From positions 1 through 8,236 of the forward strand of contig JACQVU010000081.1 in the NCBI GenBank assembly GCA_016209585.1: DNA of 8,236 nt, in the 5' to 3' direction. The translations under genes and the position numbers were made by a program. The notes below the pieces were generated by a model. The model was not told the DNA's origin. It saw only the letters and a program-made list of their open reading frames with translations, and did no database searches. How positions within the stretch are numbered: the first letter of the stretch is position 1; every line of letters begins with the position of its first letter. This DNA comes from Planctomycetota bacterium (GTDB lineage Bacteria > Planctomycetota > UBA8742 > JACQVU01). This document shows, piece after piece, positions 5,876 to 8,236 of this stretch.

Positions 5876-5901
5876 TTTTTCTGTCAAAAAAAGTCATTTT
5901 T
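5876..5901. other. Phased A/T tracts, probable curved DNA
   Basis: T5 (5876-5880), A7 (5886-5892) and T5 (5897-5901) have centres about 10-11 bp apart, the helical repeat, which favours intrinsic bending. They lie in the most AT-rich part of an otherwise GC-rich window, just before the secreted-protein gene, and may assist promoter opening or bind a nucleoid protein. Confidence 0.45.
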
Positions 5902-5941
5902 CTTGAGCGAGCGCCGTAATGCTCCCAATATATATGCTGCT

Positions 5942-8236
5942 ATGCTCCGCCTCGCGTTCAAATCGGCGCTCGTGTTCGGTTTGGCGATTCTCGCCGACGT
6001 TGCCCTCGCTACCGATCCGCTCGACCGGTTGGACTTCGAGGGGATGGTGGTCGATGCCAACGTCGTCCCGCTCGGCGGCGGGCAGAACTTCCTCTTCCGC
6101 TTCTTCGACGCGGAGAGCGCCGGGACGTTGCTGATCACCGATACCCGTACATCCGGCAGCGGGGGCCAGGTGACGGTCACCGACGGGCGCTACGCCGTGG
6201 GGATCGGCTCGAACCTCACGCCGGGATCCGAATCGACGCTCGCGGACTGCTTCAAAAACAACACCAATGTCTACCTGGAACTGGAGATCAACGGCGAGAT
6301 ACTTGCCCCGCGCCTCGCCCTGCCCCCCTCCACCGGCGCCGTGCTTCACACCAGGAGCGCGGAGCGGCTGCAAACCAACGTCCCCTCCTACTTCGCCGAC
6401 GCCGCCAACTTCACTGCGGGCGCGCTGGCTGACGCCCGCCTGTCGTCCAACGTGACGCTGCTGGGAAACACCTTTAACGGCGTGAACCAACTGGTGTCGT
6501 TGCAGGCATCGGGAAGCATGCCGGCGGTGGGCGGCGCGAGTCTCACCAGCCTCAACGCCACCAACTTCACGACCGGTTCACTCGCCGCGGCGCGGTTGCC
6601 GACCGACGGTTTCGCCTCCACCTATCTGAACGTCACGGCCGACACGATGACGGGCGCGCTGACGCTGCCCGCCGGCTCCGTCGCCTCGCCTTCGCTGACC
6701 TTCTCCGGAGACACCACCACGGGGCTTTACCGCTCCGGCGCGGGGAACGTTGACGTGGCCGGCGGCGGGGCGCGGCTGCTCAACGTCGGCGCGGCGGGGA
6801 TCCTGGCGGGCACCGTCGGCTCCGCGGCTGCGCCGGGGTACGCCTGGATCGGCGACACGAACACCGGCCTCAGCCAGTCGGCGGCGAACAGCCTGGACCT
6901 GGTGACGGCGGGCGTTTCGCGGGCGACGGCCGGGGCCACCGGGCTGGCGCTCAATCTCACCGGCTCGGCGGGCGCTCCGGCGGTGGCCTGGCTTTCGGGA
7001 ACGATCACCGGCCTCTACACGTCGGGCGCGAACAACCTGGACCTGACGACCGGCGGCGCGCAACGGGCGAACCTCTCGGCCGCGGGGTTCCGGTCGGTGG
7101 CCACGGGGGCGGTGGGCGCGCCGGCGTACACCTTCGTGAACGACGCCGACACGGGGGTCTATACTTCGGCGGCCGACACGGTGGCGCTCACCGGCGGGGG
7201 CGTGCAGCGGCTCAACGTCACCAGCGCGGGGCCGCGGCTGGCGACCATCGGCTCGGCCGCCGCCCCGGCGTGGTCCTTCGTGGGCGACGCCGACACCGGG
7301 TGGTACTCATCCATCGCCGACAACGTCGATTTCGCGGTCGCGGGCACGATGGCGCTGAACGTCACGGCGGCCGGCTTACGGTCGCCGGTGACGGGAACGG
7401 TGAGCGCGGCGCCGTTCAGTTTCATCGGCGACGGCGACACCGGCGTCTACAGCGCCGGCGCAGATTCGCTCGACTTCGCGGCGGCCGGCGTCAACGCGCT
7501 CGACGTGACAGCCGCGGCGTCGCGGTCGGGGGTGACGGGGTCGGCCGCCACGCCGGCCTGGTCGTTCGTTTCCGACCCCGACACCGGCTTCTCCGCCCCA
7601 GCCGCCAACGTCATCACGATCTCCGCCGGTGGCATCGAGGCGCTGCAAGTCTCCACCGGCAGCCTGGCGGCGGGGACGCTCGGCGTGGCCACGGGGCCGA
7701 CCTACACCTTTATCAGCGATCCCGACACCGGTCTCTACTGTTCCGCGGCCGACGTGTGGGATGTCGCCGGCGGCGGGGCGCGACTGCTCAGTGTCTCAAC
7801 CACGGGCGCATACGTGGGCAGCATGGGATCGGCGGCGGTTCCCGCCTACCGCTTCAGCAGCGACACGAACACGGGGCTGTTCCTCTCGGCCGTGGGCACG
7901 CTGGACCTGGCCACCGGCGGCGTGAGCCGGGCCACCGTGTCGAGCGTTGGGCTGCTGGTGGGAACGCTGGGCGTGGTCGGCGCGCCGGCGTTCAGTTGGA
8001 CGGGTGACACCAACACGGGCATCTACTCGCCCGGCGCGGACCAGTTGAACGTCGCGGGGGGCGGCGCATCGCTGCTGGCGGTGTCGGCCACGCAGATGGC
8101 CGCGGGCATGGCGGGCACGCTCACGGCGCCTGCCTACTCGTTCGTGGGCGACAGTGACACGGGGCTTTACCAGTCGATTTCAGGCGCGAGCGAAGTGTAC
8201 ATCAGCGCCGCCGGCGTCCGGCGGGCCGCGGTGTCG
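5942..8236 (+). CDS. Secreted fibre-like repeat protein, 3' end outside window
   Basis: One open frame of 765 codons runs to the right edge without a stop. Residues 1-23 form a signal peptide (Arg3, Lys7, hydrophobic core, VALA before Thr24). Residues about 30-140 (FEGMVVDANVVPLGGG, FRFFDAES, VTVTDGRYAVGIGS, VYLELEING) resemble the 'F-x-G-x-L-x-D-x-x-G-x-P-V' N-terminal domain seen in many bacterial surface proteins. A linker follows with two related motifs, NFTAGALADARL (from 156) and NFTTGSLAAARL (from 208), then TMTGALTL. From about 241 at least eleven 48-residue repeats begin, each with a D-x-(D/N)-T-G-(L/I/V)-Y core and a later (G)G-x-x-(R/A)-L-x-V. Similar units form beta-rich shafts in phage and cyanophage tail fibres. 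There is no Shine-Dalgarno before ATG5942; the frame reaches back to 5873 with TTG5903 as a poor alternative, but the signal peptide fits ATG5942. It is probably an exported adhesin, stalk or surface fibre. Divergence from a GspC-like gene hints at type II export. Confidence 0.8.
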   Translation, partial: MLRLAFKSALVFGLAILADVALATDPLDRLDFEGMVVDANVVPLGGGQNFLFRFFDAESAGTLLITDTRTSGSGGQVTVTDGRYAVGIGSNLTPGSESTLADCFKNNTNVYLELEINGEILAPRLALPPSTGAVLHTRSAERLQTNVPSYFADAANFTAGALADARLSSNVTLLGNTFNGVNQLVSLQASGSMPAVGGASLTSLNATNFTTGSLAAARLPTDGFASTYLNVTADTMTGALTLPAGSVASPSLTFSGDTTTGLYRSGAGNVDVAGGGARLLNVGAAGILAGTVGSAAAPGYAWIGDTNTGLSQSAANSLDLVTAGVSRATAGATGLALNLTGSAGAPAVAWLSGTITGLYTSGANNLDLTTGGAQRANLSAAGFRSVATGAVGAPAYTFVNDADTGVYTSAADTVALTGGGVQRLNVTSAGPRLATIGSAAAPAWSFVGDADTGWYSSIADNVDFAVAGTMALNVTAAGLRSPVTGTVSAAPFSFIGDGDTGVYSAGADSLDFAAAGVNALDVTAAASRSGVTGSAATPAWSFVSDPDTGFSAPAANVITISAGGIEALQVSTGSLAAGTLGVATGPTYTFISDPDTGLYCSAADVWDVAGGGARLLSVSTTGAYVGSMGSAAVPAYRFSSDTNTGLFLSAVGTLDLATGGVSRATVSSVGLLVGTLGVVGAPAFSWTGDTNTGIYSPGADQLNVAGGGASLLAVSATQMAAGMAGTLTAPAYSFVGDSDTGLYQSISGASEVYISAAGVRRAAVS
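6662..8236 (+). repeat. Array of 144-bp (48-residue) coding repeats, 11 units seen
   Basis: The first Asp position of the D-x-x-T-G core falls at nucleotides 6710, 6854, 6998, 7142, 7286, 7430, 7574, 7718, 7862, 8006 and 8150, exactly 144 bp apart with no insertion or deletion. At DNA level the units are clearly diverged, so this is an old, length-constrained array and not a recent tandem duplication. Recurrent elements are G-T-x-G-S, A-P-A-(Y/F)-(S/T)-F, the D-x-(D/N)-T-G-x-Y core, (G/A)-A-(D/N) and G-G-x-x-R-L-x-V. Unit 3 (about 353) has Gly in place of the core Asp. The array continues past the window. Confidence 0.85.

Noticed and set aside
5919..6134. 71-codon + strand frame starting in the AT-rich region before the repeat protein
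   Set aside because: It overlaps the signal peptide and N-terminal domain in another frame and yields Ser/Arg-rich noise.
7270..8007. Open frame of 245 codons on the + strand in another frame
   Set aside because: It overlaps the 48-residue repeat array in a different frame and consists almost wholly of Arg, Gly and His; it is a shadow of the repeats.
6662..8236. CRISPR array or recent tandem duplication
   Set aside because: The 144-bp periodicity is protein-level and in frame, units differ throughout, and there are no identical short repeats separated by unique spacers.
1..8236. tRNA, rRNA, insertion sequence or prophage signs
   Set aside because: No tRNA cloverleaf, rRNA-like stretch, transposase motif or terminal inverted repeat was seen. 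The fibre-like repeats alone, behind a signal peptide and without phage genes, do not make a prophage.

Overview
The window is GC-rich bacterial DNA. Five genes in a row lie on the + strand (flaG, then a probable four-gene operon). A convergent GspC-like gene lies on the - strand, and a divergent + strand gene for a secreted repeat protein runs off the right edge. A FlaG protein behind a sigma-28-like promoter, a type II secretion GspC-like protein and a secreted fibre-like repeat protein point to a flagellated Gram-negative cell. The N-terminal and linker motifs of the repeat protein recall large surface proteins of PVC-type and candidate-phylum bacteria, but nothing here fixes the taxon, so that placement is a low-confidence inference.

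Region by region. Positions 1-122 are intergenic with no convincing gene. Positions 123-150 hold a sigma-28 (FliA)-type promoter, overlapped by an inverted repeat that could also be a terminator. flaG follows at 193-564. From 684 to 4570 lies a tight gene group: a PAS-type sensor plus class III adenylate cyclase; a signal peptidase I-like membrane protein that lacks the general-base lysine; a membrane-anchored TPR protein; and a small zinc-ribbon membrane protein. Spacings are 4 nt, a 4-nt ATGA overlap and 20 nt. The GspC-like gene (transmembrane anchor, HR-like domain, C-terminal PDZ) occupies 5670-4576 and ends 5 nt from the zinc-ribbon gene, tail to tail. The 271-nt divergent region 5671-5941 is the densest regulatory stretch: a possible SD-masking leader for the GspC-like gene, overlapping divergent -10 elements, two TTTCATGAAA palindromes and phased A/T tracts. 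From 5942 to the right edge one open frame of 765 codons encodes a signal peptide, an N-terminal domain, a linker and at least eleven 48-residue repeats with no length variation.

How the genes may work together (inference). The cyclase group looks like a cAMP-producing sensor co-expressed with three membrane or envelope proteins, a combination I cannot match to a named system. The divergent pair links a secretion-system inner-membrane component with a protein made for export, which suggests the repeat protein could be a T2SS-type substrate or at least be co-regulated with the machinery. The most unusual points are the degenerate signal peptidase in the cyclase operon, the bistable leader in front of the GspC-like gene and the perfectly phased repeat array.
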